Shown here: one piece after another, positions 36,414 through 46,693 of the stretch
Layout of the letters: each line of letters begins with the position of its first letter
How positions within the stretch are numbered: position 1 is the first letter of the stretch
Source: Sweltsa coloradensis
Taxonomy: Eukaryota; Arthropoda; Insecta; Plecoptera; Chloroperlidae
Length of the DNA stretch: 64,000 nt
Reading direction: 5' to 3'
Assembly (NCBI GenBank): GCA_024449915.1
Contig: JAMZAV010002195.1
Span: 186,001 to 250,000, forward strand
Made by a program: the position numbers and the translations under genes
Notes under the pieces: generated by a model
Seen by the model: only the letters and a program-made list of their open reading frames with translations
The model's database searches: none
What the model was told of the DNA's origin: nothing

Positions 36414-37043
36414 TTAAGCGAGCGAAGCGAGCGTTTCCATTTGACTCTGCCGGAAAAATTTGTCACTCGTTTTTTTTTTTTTTGTTTTTTTTTTTTTATT
36501 TTTTTATTTTTTTTGTTTGTATGTCTCGCCATAACGTTCGAACGGAGGCTCGATCAGTTGAAATTTTGCCCATCCGCAACTTTGTTCTCGTTGAATCCCT
36601 TGTTTTGGGCAAATCGTTCAAAAGTTAAAAATTACATTAATTATCAAATTTTTTTTTTTAAAACTACGGCGACAAATCTGAGAACCAAATCATTTGAATT
36701 CCTCCGGTCCAAATATGTTTTTTTTATTTGTTCCGAAAAGTAGTGTAAGGGAAAATTACTTAAACAAAGAAACGTTGCCATGGCAACGAAAAGACGCGCG
36801 AATTTCAAATGCACTGCCCCCTAAAGTAAAAAAATATTTTGGGGAAGCAGTCTATTATTTTCCCCAAGGGTTTTAAATTTTTTCCCAGTGAGTCAAGGGC
36901 CCCTCTAGATGGCGGTGGATTTTACCCACAAAGTAAGATTTAATAGGGGTTTACCCAAATCCCTTTGGGAATAATAAATAATACTAAAAACGCGAACGTC
37001 GAAATTTAAAATTTTTAAAAAGTGCAATGTGGGTCTAGCTATT
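36414..37043 (+). mobile_element. H1 rolling-circle-type element, copy d, 3'-truncated
   Basis: The 5' end TTAAGCGAGCGAAGCGAGCG follows A36413. Body similarity to H1 a-c runs to GTGGGTCTAGCTATT at about 37043 and then stops. A fitting 3' end appears at 38456-38501, so the intervening 1.4 kb may be a later insertion. From 36540 onward the copy has many missing bases compared with its siblings. Confidence 0.75.
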
Positions 37044-38455
37044 CGCGGGTTAAACCTAACCCGGGAGCCACGGTCGTATGCCACATGGCCGTCCGAAAGG
37101 GAGATAAAACACGGGCTGCATAGGGGGGAAGTGCATCTTTAAAAAATTTAAAATTTTTTTGCAAGCTCGTTCTGGCAGTATTTCTACTTTCCAGTACTTG
37201 GGGACGATGGGTAGGACAAAACCCATATTTGTAACCACGCTCAAAATAACAGCAAATAAGGAAATTTTTCTCGTAATTTGGAGACGTGTATTTTCATAAT
37301 TTTACTTGATGGGAAACCGCGAATTTCTTTTATTTTGGCCTTTACTTTGGCCCATATGATATTTATTAATTTATATCACAGATTTTTTTTTCTCCCCCCC
37401 CCCCCCCCCCCCTCGGAAATAATTTTTTGGCGGGTTTCCTCGCGAATAAATTACAAAATCGATTTGTTATTTTTTTTGGTTTCGCTCGCCATTGAAACTT
37501 CTTTAAAAATTGTCTCACATTTAAAAAGCCCTCCCCCCCCCCCCCCCCCCCCAATGCGACTAAAAAATTTAAAGTTTTAATTTATATAGATGGGACCGGG
37601 GCCTTTACTAAACTTTATATATAGGCCAGACTATTATTTACCATATTTTTCTAATTTTTACGCCCATTATCCCCAGAATTTTTTTGTTGTTTTTTGGTTG
37701 AGTTTTGTAATATGAACCCATAAAAAAATTAAGTCTATGCATAAATTATTTGTTGTTCACGGCACATTGGTACAAAATCTCTTGGCATAAAAGAAATAAA
37801 AATCAAGGGAGGATAGTTTACTTCAATGCGCTGCCAAATTTTAAAAAAATATAATTATTTTGACTATTTATTAATAATAAAAAATAATTACAAATTTCCC
37901 TATTATATCTATACCAAATTTTCAAATTTCAAACCCTTAATGAGACTTGCATAATATATCTATGGTTTACAGTATCTTTGGGTTTAGAATGTTGAACCAA
38001 AGACGGAAACATAGCTCTTAGCCCGATTTGGCCCCCTATACCGCCTACAGCACATCATTGTAAAAAATTTAAATTAACCATTATGGTTTATCGTTTATCG
38101 GTTGGTGGTATCCATGAAACTGATGAAGTTGTGAAAAATGTGTCTCAGGAATGGGAATAGAACCGACGATAGAACTCCCAGTCCCATCTAACCCACAGTA
38201 TTGCACGGAATAATATACACATTCAGATTTTTTTGTTTCTTTACGCATTACAAAAATGTGTATTACTAATTTTATGACCTTTCTTGCTTGCTAAATAATA
38301 ACAAAATCGAGCAAATTCTTTCTGGAGTTGACCGTGACGCTACAATATTGCATTGGTTTAACATTGAATGCCGCCATGCAGCCGCCCCGGTATCTCCCTT
38401 TGGGGGCAGTTCTCCACTTGACCACCAGATGTCAGCCACTTTGCTTTTAAACCGA
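37044..38455. other. Non-coding stretch with two poly-C runs
   Basis: C runs of about 19-20 at 37394-37412 and 37533-37552, and CGGGTTAAACCTAACCCGGG near 37046, a short near-perfect palindrome. It may be an insertion into H1 copy d, but I cannot define terminal repeats or a target duplication. No coding exon seen. Confidence 0.45.
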
Positions 38456-38572
38456 ATAGCACGTGCTCGCTTATCAACGCGTCCAACTGAGCGTTTCCTA
38501 GTCATGGGACATAATTAAAAAAAGAACTCATCCATCAAACGCAGGAAAAAGCGTTTCGCGAAACGGCCTAGT
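38456..38572 (+). mobile_element. H1-type 3' end followed by a second, variant 3' end
   Basis: 38456-38501 is the H1 terminus (GTGCTCGCTTATC, AACGC/GCGTT hairpin, TCCTAG, then T). 38528-38572 is another: CTCATCCATCA, AAACGC, 8-nt loop, GCGTTT, CGCGAAACGGCCTAG, then T. Both point in the + direction. Confidence 0.7.
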
Positions 38573-38815
38573 ATATGTGAGTGGGTGTGACTGTGAGCAT
38601 GGTACAGAACAAGATGTTGTGGCTGGCTAATGATTTATTCATCTAAGTAAGAACCAACCACTCTTTATCTTTAATAAACGGCGTCTAATGTGATCTGTCC
38701 AATAAAGGGTGTCGGAAATATGTAGACCAAAGAATTTGATTTGATAGCGTCTGAGCAGAAATGCTCAGCAAAAACACGAAGGACCGTTATACCCGGTTTT
38801 GTACACTAGGAAAAC

Positions 38816-39499
38816 GCTTAAGTCCCGCCGCGTTGTTGATGAGCGTAATTGGTGCATTGACCTGCCATGTGTTATGCAGATTTTCTGTTGTTTTTTAAAA
38901 AATTTGTTACTAAGTCGATTTTTTTAATTAAATTAAATTAAATAAAAATTAACTTTATTCTTTTATTTTTTCTTAAACGTAATTTTAAAAAAAGAAAAAA
39001 TCGTAAAATTGTTATTTTCATAACAAATAATTATTCCCATTGCGCTCAATATTACACGAATATAATAATTCATAAATTAAGGTTCTGTTAAAAAATCCCT
39101 TACAATAGGATAAAGCATGTAGGTGTTATAAGTGAAAGAATTGTTACAAAAAGAAAAAACCCGTAAAATTTCGATTCAATGAGAAATAATAATTAAGGTT
39201 CTGTAAAAAATAATTAAAATCGGATTAAGCATGTAGATTGTTATAAGTCGAAGAAATTTTTTTAAAAACGAAAAAATCGTAAATTGCGATTTTCATTAGA
39301 TAATTTTTCGTTGCGCTCAAAACGTGGAAGTTCTATTTCAGAGATTTCGAAGGCCCCCATAAAATTTCATCGCAATCAGAGTATCGGTTTAGCCGGAATC
39401 GTGTGGACAAACACCAAAAAACAGAAAAAAAAACATTCCGGATTTTTTTTCCCAGTGTAGTGAAATGGAATCTTCGCTTCGCTCGCTACGCTCATCCAA
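38816..39499 (-). mobile_element. H3 rolling-circle-type element
   Basis: CTAGGAAAACGCTTAAG after A38815 to CTCATCCAA at 39499. The body has the H3 phrases TTTCATCGCAATCAGAGTAT, GTTTAGCCGGAATCGTGT and CATTCCGGATTTTTTT, and repeated CGGATTAAGCATGTAG blocks. Confidence 0.82.
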
Positions 39500-39639
39500 A
39501 AAGTTTTGGGGGTAAGCTAAAAAAGGTTTCGTTTTGCTCTAAAGGATAATTTGCGTCGGTAACCTTTAAAGCTTGGATTTAACCCATGTTTAGGTAGTGT
39601 CACCCCCTGTGAAAAAACCATGAGAAATCTTATCTTTTG

Positions 39640-40420
39640 TAAAACAGATTTTTATTTAGAAGAGGTAGATAGGCGTCTGGGCGGCCCCGAGCCCTGCCCA
39701 CTCTGCCCCTCTACCAGAGATCCACCGGATGTACGTACTATCACCTATCTATATACATTCTCGTGCCCCGAGCCCTGTCCCTCTGCCCATCCCCCAGAAT
39801 CCACCGGAGTACGTACATATCTACCTATCTTATCTCTGGGCTCCCCCAGCCCTGCCCACTTTTGCTCCCTCTACCAAGATCCCCCGGGATTTAACAAATT
39901 TCTACCTACAAATTTACGTCTGGGCTGCCCCGACCCCTTCCCCTCTCCCTCTACCGGGATCCCCGGATGTACGTACATTCTACCTATCTATATACATCTG
40001 GGGGGCCCAACCCTGTCCACTCTGCCCACTCTACCAAGATAAAACTGATGTACGTACTATTCCCTATCTATATACAGTCGGGCGTGCCCCGAGCCCTTCC
40101 ACTCGCTCCACTCTCAAGACCCACCGGATGAACGTACATATCCCCTACTTTTACAGTCTGGGGGGGGGCCCGGGGCCCTGTCCACTCTGCTCCTCTCCCC
40201 AAGATCCCCCGGGTGTACGTACTATCTCCCTATCTATATAAAGTCTGGGCTGCCCCCCCCTGTCCACCTGCTCCACTCTACCAGGACCACCGGATGTCGT
40301 ACTATCTACCTTCTTATACGTCTGGGGTCCCCGAGCCCTGACCCTCTGCTCCACTCTACCAAATTTCCACCGGATGTACGTACATATCTCCCTATCTATT
40401 ACGTCGGGCGTCCCCCTTGG
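39640..40420. repeat. ~84-bp tandem repeat, about nine units
   Basis: Each unit contains a form of GATGTACGTACTATCTACCT, ATCTATATACAGTCTGGG and CCCGAGCCCTG.CCACTCTG, CTCTACCAAGATCCACCG. It is Pro-rich in one + frame (39620-40241) purely because of the repeat; I do not call a gene. Many units carry small deletions. Confidence 0.9.
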
Positions 40421-40429
40421 GGGTAAAAG

Positions 40430-40965
40430 CCCCCCAACGCAGCTCGTCTGTATGATATTCTTTCCTGATAACTAATCTATAAAATGACGTATGTTTAAAT
40501 CTTTTCCCTTTGGGGGCGATTTGACTTTTTTTGGGGGCCCCCTTTTTTGGGGGTTTTCCAAGGGGTCAACCCCCAACGCAGCTCGTCGACGAAAATTTCG
40601 CTTACCTGGTACGTTTTATGTATCTTTTGAGGGCAGATTTGACTTTTGGGGGGCCTCTTTGGGGCATCTGAGGGTAAAAGCCCAACGCACCCCCGTCTGA
40701 CGAGTGATATTCGTTTTTCTAGTAATATTCCCTAAAAAATTTCGTATTTTGTCAGTATACCTTAAAGGGGAGAGTTGACCTCTTTTGGGCCCCTTGGGCC
40801 TCTGACGGTCACGCCTATCCGGCCCGTCTGCAGTGATATTCATTTTGAGCAAAACCTTTCTATAATTTTCTGTTTTAAATCATGTACTTAAAGGGCAGAT
40901 TTGCTTTTGGGGCCCCCTTTGGGGCTTCGGTAACGCCCAACGTTACTGTAAGCGGCATTTTTGAA
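40430..40965. repeat. ~130-bp tandem repeat, about four or five units
   Basis: Recurring phrases are GATTTGACTTTTGGGG, GGCCCCTTTGGGG, GGTAAAAGCCCAACGCAGCT and GTGATATTCGTTTT. It directly follows the ~84-bp array and degrades towards the right. Confidence 0.8.
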
Positions 40966-41469
40966 ATGCTTGATTTTCTTCTTCCAAGGGTCAAACTATG
41001 TACCCATGGGGGAACTTTATTGTAGCTCTTGGACAGTAGGGCTCGTCGAAGATATCGGAACAACTAGAAAGTTTTCGAAGCGGCATTCTGTTTGTCAGAC
41101 GTTTGAAAAGTGGCCCCTTTAACATTATTTCCGTCTTTTTACGTTCAAATTAGTTAAAAAAATACTCCTTTCCATTCATGGCCGTCATTTTGAATCAAAA
41201 TAGACATTTTTCGTGGCTTCCCTCTGTATCTCCTTTGTTTGACCTTACAAACGTTTTCCCAATTGAATGCTTCCTAGCATTTTTTGCGGTTGTATTTTGG
41301 TTGATACACGACATTTTGTGGTAAGTGTATGACAATCTCGCTTGGTTTTCCCAATTTACATTGTAAACGGGCTGAGCTTGTTTGTTATTGCGTGTAGTCG
41401 ACAAGAGGGTGGACACACCAAGATAAACACATGTAGCTTTTGGCGTTTCACTATAACTAGATCAGCAAG
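40966..41469 (+). other. Upstream region of A4GALT-like copy 2
   Basis: Presumed 5' untranslated or promoter DNA of copy 2. I see no convincing TATA box or initiator. Confidence 0.4.
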
Positions 41470-42078
41470 ATGAGGTTGACGAGGCGCGGGCACCTCGTGT
41501 TGGGTGTGAGCTTCTTCTGCTCGTTCCTGATCATCACCCTGTGGATGATACACAACGAGGAGAGTCTCATCTACCGCGTCGCGGCGCCCATCCTCCTCCT
41601 GGGCGGGTTTTAACCTCCTTCTGGCCACGGCACGAGTGCTACTTCGAGGAGGCGCAGAACGCGCTCCCGGACATCTCCAGCGTCCGGCCCAAAAATCCTC
41701 CAGCATCTTCTTCCACGAGACGCCCCTGCGGGAACAACGGAGCCGTCTCGCTGACACCCCGACAGGCGTGCGCGGTAGAGTCCGCCGCCAAGATGAACCC
41801 GAGGAGCGAAGTGTACCTGTTGTTTACCTCCCCGATACGGACGGACAACGTGTCCGAGTGGTCGCCGGTGGTGAGGGAGTTGTTCAAATACAGTAACGTG
41901 CGAGTGATGCACCTAAATTCGAGAGGTATTCCTCAACACCCCGCTGGAGAAGTGGTACCACGGGGGCGCTCTGAAGGAGAGTCATGGCCGCGGTCGCACG
42001 CTAGCGATGTGCTCAGGTTCCTCACGCTGGGGAAGTACGGGGGGGGACCTACCTGGACCTCGACGTCGTCGTCACTAG
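41470..42078 (+). CDS. A4GALT: A4GALT-like copy 2, first coding exon, frame-disrupted
   Basis: This exon encodes the N-terminal half of a Golgi alpha-1,4-galactosyltransferase-like enzyme. ATG41470 opens a basic MRLTRRGH tail and a membrane anchor at about residues 9-27 (LVLGVSFFCSFLIITLWMI), the type II topology of the family. Further on are CYFEEAQNALPD, IFFHET, RQACAVESAAKMNP, VYLLFTSP, HASDVLRFLTLGKYGG, and the metal-binding DxD motif as YLDLDVVV, ending at the donor ACTAG/GTAAGT. These blocks lie in different frames: the start frame hits TAA after LLLGGF, IFFHET is shifted, the TPLEKWYH block is shifted, and the DxD is shifted after an 8-G run. Either this is a pseudogene or the consensus has indel errors. 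No splice signals explain the shifts. Confidence 0.85.
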
Positions 42079-42104
42079 GTAAGTCAAAAGGGGGCTCGAT
42101 ACGA

Positions 42105-42330
42105 GCACTGTTGTTTTTTGGGAAAATGGATACCAACACTCGTTTTTTTTGGGAACAATGTGGATACCAACACTCGTGTTTTTGGGAAAAATGTGAATAC
42201 TCGCACTCTTGTGTTGGGAGAAATTGGGTACTCGCACTTTTGTGTTTGGGGATAATGTGGATACTTGCACTCTTGTGTTTGGAAAAATGTGGATACTCAC
42301 ACCTTTGTTTCTGGAAAAAAGTGGATACTC
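42105..42330. repeat. Minisatellite in A4GALT-like copy 2 intron
   Basis: Same ~35-bp unit as 1-735 (CACTCTTGTGTTTGGGG..ATGTGGATACT). About seven units lie directly downstream of the donor at 42079. Confidence 0.92.
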
Positions 42331-42434
42331 AACTGTTTCAACTACTTCCTGGATGACGCCATGTTGTATTTCCTCAGGTCTCTGATGAGCTGCAGAACTA
42401 CAACCTGAATGACGCCATGTTTTTATTTCCTTAG

Positions 42435-42649
42435 GTTCTCTGAGTGAGCTGCAGAACTTCGCCGGGGCCCGAGAGCGGGCTGGACGTCGCGGCGGGCGTC
42501 CTCAACTTCGCCGCGGAGGCGTCGGTCACTCGATGGCCTCCGCTTGCCTCAGCGACCTGCCTTCGGGGTTCAGAGGCGACGACTGGGGTTTAAAAACGGC
42601 CCGGGAGTCATCACGAGGGTGCCTGAAGCGCACGTGTGGGGTGCAGCAG
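42435..42649 (+). CDS. A4GALT: A4GALT-like copy 2, middle coding exon, frame-disrupted
   Basis: It is the counterpart of 13250-13460 and almost identical over its length: after TTTCCTTAG it reads the same SELQNFAG, H..AS.CLSD and GPGVITRV regions, and ends at the same GCAGCAG/GT donor. It differs by several indels: an added T near 42436, an added base in GGGGCCCGAG, a missing base in GCGGAGGCG, GGGGTTTAAAAACGG in place of GGGGTAACAACGG, and an added C in GTGCCTGAAG. These destroy one continuous frame. A second acceptor (TTTCCTCAG, exon from 42378) lies 57 bases upstream as in copy 1, but that segment is not in frame here. It is a pseudogene or has consensus errors. Confidence 0.82.
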
Positions 42650-42999
42650 GTTCGGTTACAACATTACCCGTTCCTTTGTCAAGATAAAACAAGGAATGAT
42701 TGAATGAATGAATGATTGAATGCACAACATCTATCAAACTAATATTGCCGTCAGTAAACTAGGAAGCGTTCAGTGTTAAAGCATTTGGAAGCGAAACAGG
42801 AAACTTATTTCCCTCTCACTTAAAAAATTGTTTTTACACGCCTTCATTTTGTCTGTTGACAATACGCCTAATTGTAAATACGAGACATTACTAGTTACTA
42901 ATTAGCAACGAGTAACCCAACAATGGTTAAATATTCCATTGCTATATTATCTTGCTTTGTAATCACAATGGCACAATGCATAAGCCCCATGGGTAACCG

Positions 43000-43330
43000 C
43001 CGATTAGACCGCGGAAACAATCGCGCCGCCCGTAAGACCGCCGCAACAAGGACGACGCCCATATGATCGACAGGCCAATAAGACCGACGCAATAATGTCG
43101 ACAGGCCAATAAGACCGACGCAATAATGTCGACAGGCCAATAAGACCGACAGGCCAATAAGACCGACGCAATAATGTCGACAGGCCAATAGCAATAAGGT
43201 TGACACGCCTAATAAGGTTGACACGCCAATAATTATTGCGTCGGTCTTATTGGCCTGTCGACATTCTTGCTTCGGTTTTTTGGCCTGTCGGTCTTATTGG
43301 CCATCAGTCGATCTTATTGGCCTGATGTCA
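43000..43330. repeat. Short tandem repeat with an inverted copy (hairpin-forming)
   Basis: Units of about 31 bases (CGACAGGCCAATAAGACCGA, CGCAATAATGT) run from 43068 to about 43200. The inverse (ATTATTGCGTCGGTCTTATT, GGCCTGTCGACATT) runs from 43231 to 43322. The two halves could form a long hairpin. Open frames across it on the minus strand are translations of the repeat. Confidence 0.9.
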
Positions 43331-43558
43331 TGAGGTTAGCATCTTTACAAAGTTGTGCATAATCAACTCTATGATACCGAATGTAACATTTTATGCATTG
43401 ATGTTTTATGAAACACTGTTGGACCCTTTCTACATTATGAATTTTGGTGATTTGATATGGGTTGCAATTAGAGCTAGCATAATCTAAATGAGGCCTAACA
43501 AGAGAGAGGTACAACGTTCGCATTGTGGTTTTGGAGAATTCTTTAGAGCAGTTTCTTT

Positions 43559-44040
43559 CCCAAATATGCTACCAAGTCAAAATGTATCGAATTGCTTGTA
43601 AACCTGGCTCTCTTTTATATAAATTAAAAAAAATCTGATCGGGCACACAGCTAATATCGCCACTTCAAAATAATTTCAAAATTTAATTCGCCCAAGCACA
43701 CCACTCAAACGTTGGTAGTTGTGATTTTGCAACATTAATTTTCAAACTGGTATCATAGAGACTGACTGAGAGAAAAGGTATTTCACACTTGTCTTTCCTG
43801 CGAATTTTTTAAAAAAATCTCTCGGTCAGCCTCTAGAAAACCAGTTGAAAATGTATTTCACAAAACACAACTACCTACGTTGAATGAAATGCTTGGGCGA
43901 ATTGAAGTTTGAAATTATTTTGAAGAGGCGATATTTGCCGTAAGCCCGATCGGAAAATTAAAAAAATATAGTTTTGATTTTCTAATAGAGCCAGGTTACA
44001 AAACCATTCACTATATTTTGACTTGGTAGCATATTTGGGA
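43559..44040. mobile_element. Foldback (long inverted repeat) element, ~480 bp
   Basis: The arms are inverted copies almost to the centre at about 43800: CCCAAATATGCTACCAAGTC (43559) against GACTTGGTAGCATATTTGGG (ending 44039), and CTGATCGGGC near 43636 against GCCCGATCGG near 43943. No coding content. It sits in the LINE relic. Confidence 0.82.
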
Positions 44041-44238
44041 AAATAGAAAAACGCGGTCGAATAGCCTTTAGAAACCAAGCAACCTAAATGATTTTGGAAT
44101 TATGTTAGAAAGGTAATTCTGGAATGATAGATCATGAGATATGATGACACCTAAATCCTTGACTTTAGTGACTCCAAAATCTGATAATTGAGAGTATAGA
44201 TATAAAATTTTACATGTTTCGCTGCACATTTAGATACA

Positions 44239-45047
44239 CTAGGAAAACGCTCAAGTCCCGCCGCGTTGATGGATGAGCGTAATTTTTTTAAACGAAAAAA
44301 GCGTAAAATTGTGATTTTTTTAATAAATCTTTTTTCGATTACGCTCAAATTTCACACGAAAATATTAACTCATAAAATTAAAGTTCTGTGAAAAAATCAT
44401 TACAATCGGATAAAGCATGTAGGTTTTATTCGTCGAAGAAATGTTAAAAATTGAAAAAAATCGTAAAATTGCGATTATCATGAGAAATAATTTTTCGATT
44501 GCGCTCAAATTTCACACGAATATATTAATTCATAAAATTCAGGTTCGCTGAAAAAATCAATACAATGGGATAAAGCATGTAGGTGTTATAAGTCGAAGAA
44601 TGTTTTAAAAATTTAAAAAATCGTAAAATTGCGATTTTTATAAGAAATAAATTTTTGATTGCGCTCAAATTTCACACGAATATATTAATTCATAAAATTA
44701 AGGTTCTGTGAAAAAATCATTACAATCGGATAAAGCATGTAGATGTTATAGGGCGAAGAATTTTTTTAAAAATCGAAAAAAATCGTAAAATTGCGATTTT
44801 CATGAGAAATAATTTTTTGATCGATTTTTCCCCCCGTGCAGTTCTTCGTTCAGAGATTTCACAGACCTCCATAAAATTTCATCGCAATTGGAGTATTGGT
44901 TTAGCCGGAATCGTGTTCACAGACACACAAAAATACAAAAAAAAGAAAGAAAGAAAGAAAGAAAGAAAAAAAAAAAAAAAACATTCCGGATTTTTTTCTC
45001 CAGTGTAGTGAAATGGAATCTTCGCTTCGCTCGCTACGCTCATCCAA
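44239..45047 (-). mobile_element. H3 rolling-circle-type element inserted in the LINE relic
   Basis: CTAGGAAAACGCTCAAG (after A44238) to GCTCATCCAA (before T45048). If the element is removed, LINE codons for LNLN and VSKC join exactly in frame through the shared AT. It has three internal ~150-bp repeats with CATTACAATCGGATAAAGCA and an (AAAG)n tract at 44944-44968. Confidence 0.9.
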
Positions 45048-45480
45048 TTAAGATTAAGCTTCCATGTTCTGCACCACTCTGCAAGCGCGTCCAGATCTGA
45101 CTGCAGGCAGGCACGGTCAGCATCTTCGTATTGGACGAAATATCTTAAATAATTAGCAAACATTATAGACAGTTCAATGACATTAAACAAGGCGGTATGT
45201 CATTCACAAACAGGGAAAAGAGAAGTGGACCCAAAATTGAACCTTGCGGCACTCCAGATGTTACGCTTTCAAAAGATGATCTTGTTTTATCAATAACAAG
45301 TGACTGAGTTCATCCAGGAAGGTGGCTTTCAGATGATGAATTTTACTAGTAATTCCATAAGATTTTAATTTAAATAGGAGAAGATCGTGATCAACACTGT
45401 CAAAAGCTTTACTTAAGCATTAACATCATTAACTTGAACACATAAGTTTAAGGACGTTGCAATATCGTGGGTGAATTAGT

Positions 45481-46423
45481 AACAGCTCATTTTATGTTTT
45501 CACAAATCCATGCTGACAGTGATATGTAGTCTGCCACGTGATTATTATTTAATCTAAATAAAAATCTAAAAAAATCTAAAAATTGTGTTTGATCAAATAG
45601 CAAACGGGGCCAAAATTTGAAAATCAAGCCATGCACGAGCATTAGTATCACCTTCCTGAATAAGCACACAACAAATATCTTGATCAATGGAAAAATGTAG
45701 ACGTAGTTTAAAAAGTATCAACGCACATTTTCGGCTCAAATCATAGCTAATTTGATTGAGATTACAAACTTCGTCTAGTCGTACACACAATTTTTATCTT
45801 CCGGTGTAAAGGGGTTGGGGGGGGGGGGGGCTTTCTCCTCCGTAAAGTACTTGAGAAATTACTTAAAGAGCACGATAGCAGAAAACCGTCGTTCAGACCT
45901 TGCTTTGACTTTCATTCATCAGAACATTCCAGAGACTCCCGACAAAGTCGTTTTACCCCCCAACCCGAAAATCAAATCCTGCGTACGCCAGTGGTTATCT
46001 TGTTGTTCATTCGTCAGTTAGCATAATTACTCCCTGATTAAAACTAGTGATGATTTCTTTACACTGTTGCTTTTGCTGTATGAGGCCCAAAGTTTCATTT
46101 CTTTATTCAATCAGGTATTTGAGTGTCCATTTACAATTTAAACTAAGAGGTATTGGGGTTGGGCAACATGAAAAATAAATTATCTAAATACCTATACTTT
46201 GCTTTTTTAATTCTAAAATTTGGTTGATGTAAATTCCAAAGTATATAAGGACAAATTTATTATAATGTGCTCAAATTTGTAATATTACTGATGCCTTTTC
46301 CATGTACCTATTGTCCTAAAATTTCAATCTTTTGGTTTTATATTGAGACTAAAATCATGTGGCCCCCAATGCAACGTTTTTTGGCGACAATACGTGTATT
46401 CTAATGTGCGGGTTCGTTTTTAG
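45481..46423 (+). other. A4GALT-like copy 2 intron, 3' part
   Basis: 45585-45730 matches copy 1 intron 16370-16490, and the last ~75 bases match the end of the copy 1 intron, including CTAATGTGCGGGTTCGTTTT before the acceptor. A G run lies at 45817-45829. Confidence 0.7.
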
Positions 46424-46693
46424 ATCCGTGACATGACACCTGAGCAGTGCTACGGTTTCAAGGTTCATCCTCCCGTTGACTTCTATGCCATACCATATGA
46501 ACAGTGGCACCTCTTCTTCGACGAGTCCAAGTCCAACGAGACCATGGCTCGCATCGCAAACTCTTACGCAATCCACGTGTGGAATAAGTTCAGCATAGCA
46601 GAGAGCGTCAAGGTTGGATCAAAACAACCATACGGCCTTATCGCGCAGAAGTTCTGTCCGCGCGTCTACTCGCACTGCGGCAAGACTTCCTAG
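46424..46693 (+). CDS. A4GALT: A4GALT-like copy 2, terminal coding exon
   Basis: This exon encodes an intact 89-residue C-terminus homologous to the copy 1 exon at 17399-17668: IRDMTPEQCYGFKVHPP, AIPYEQWHLFFDES, HVWNKFSIAESV and CPRVYSHCGKTS, then TAG. It starts after GTTTTTAG in phase 0. There are seven substitutions against copy 1 over 89 residues and no indel, in contrast to the broken upstream exons of this copy. A polyadenylation-type AATAAA is at 46818-46823, 125 bases after the stop. Confidence 0.9.
   Translation: MRDMTPEQCYGFKVHPPVDFYAIPYEQWHLFFDESKSNETMARIANSYAIHVWNKFSIAESVKVGSKQPYGLIAQKFCPRVYSHCGKTS

Larger units (their letters stand above)
43330..45480 (-). pseudogene. Non-LTR retrotransposon (Jockey/CR1-like) RT relic, twice interrupted
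   Basis: Read on the minus strand from 45480, it shows reverse transcriptase palm motifs in order: LSKAFDSVDHDLLLFKLKSY near 45410-45350, GVPQGSILGPLLFSLFVNDI near 45268-45190, then MFANYLRYFVQYEDADRA near 45170-45110 where the catalytic Asp-Asp would sit, DALAEWCRTWKLNLN up to 45048, SKCAAKHVKFY after 44238, and LYLSLVRPHLDYAS near 43510. The active-site position reads FANY instead of a [F/Y]xDD motif, so the enzyme is dead. It is interrupted by an H3 element at 44239-45047 and a foldback element at 43559-44040. It lies inside the copy 2 A4GALT-like intron, opposite in strand. Confidence 0.85.

Noticed and set aside
38145..38215. tRNA-like segment on the minus strand
   Set aside because: Only a loose B-box resemblance; no cloverleaf and no tail.
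39620..40241. Proline-rich frames of 140 and 170 codons
   Set aside because: They arise from an ~84-bp tandem repeat read in two different frames.
41636..41912. Frames of 82-133 codons overlapping the A4GALT-like first exon on both strands
   Set aside because: Shadows of GC-rich coding DNA; only the IFFHET piece of the + frame belongs to the true protein.
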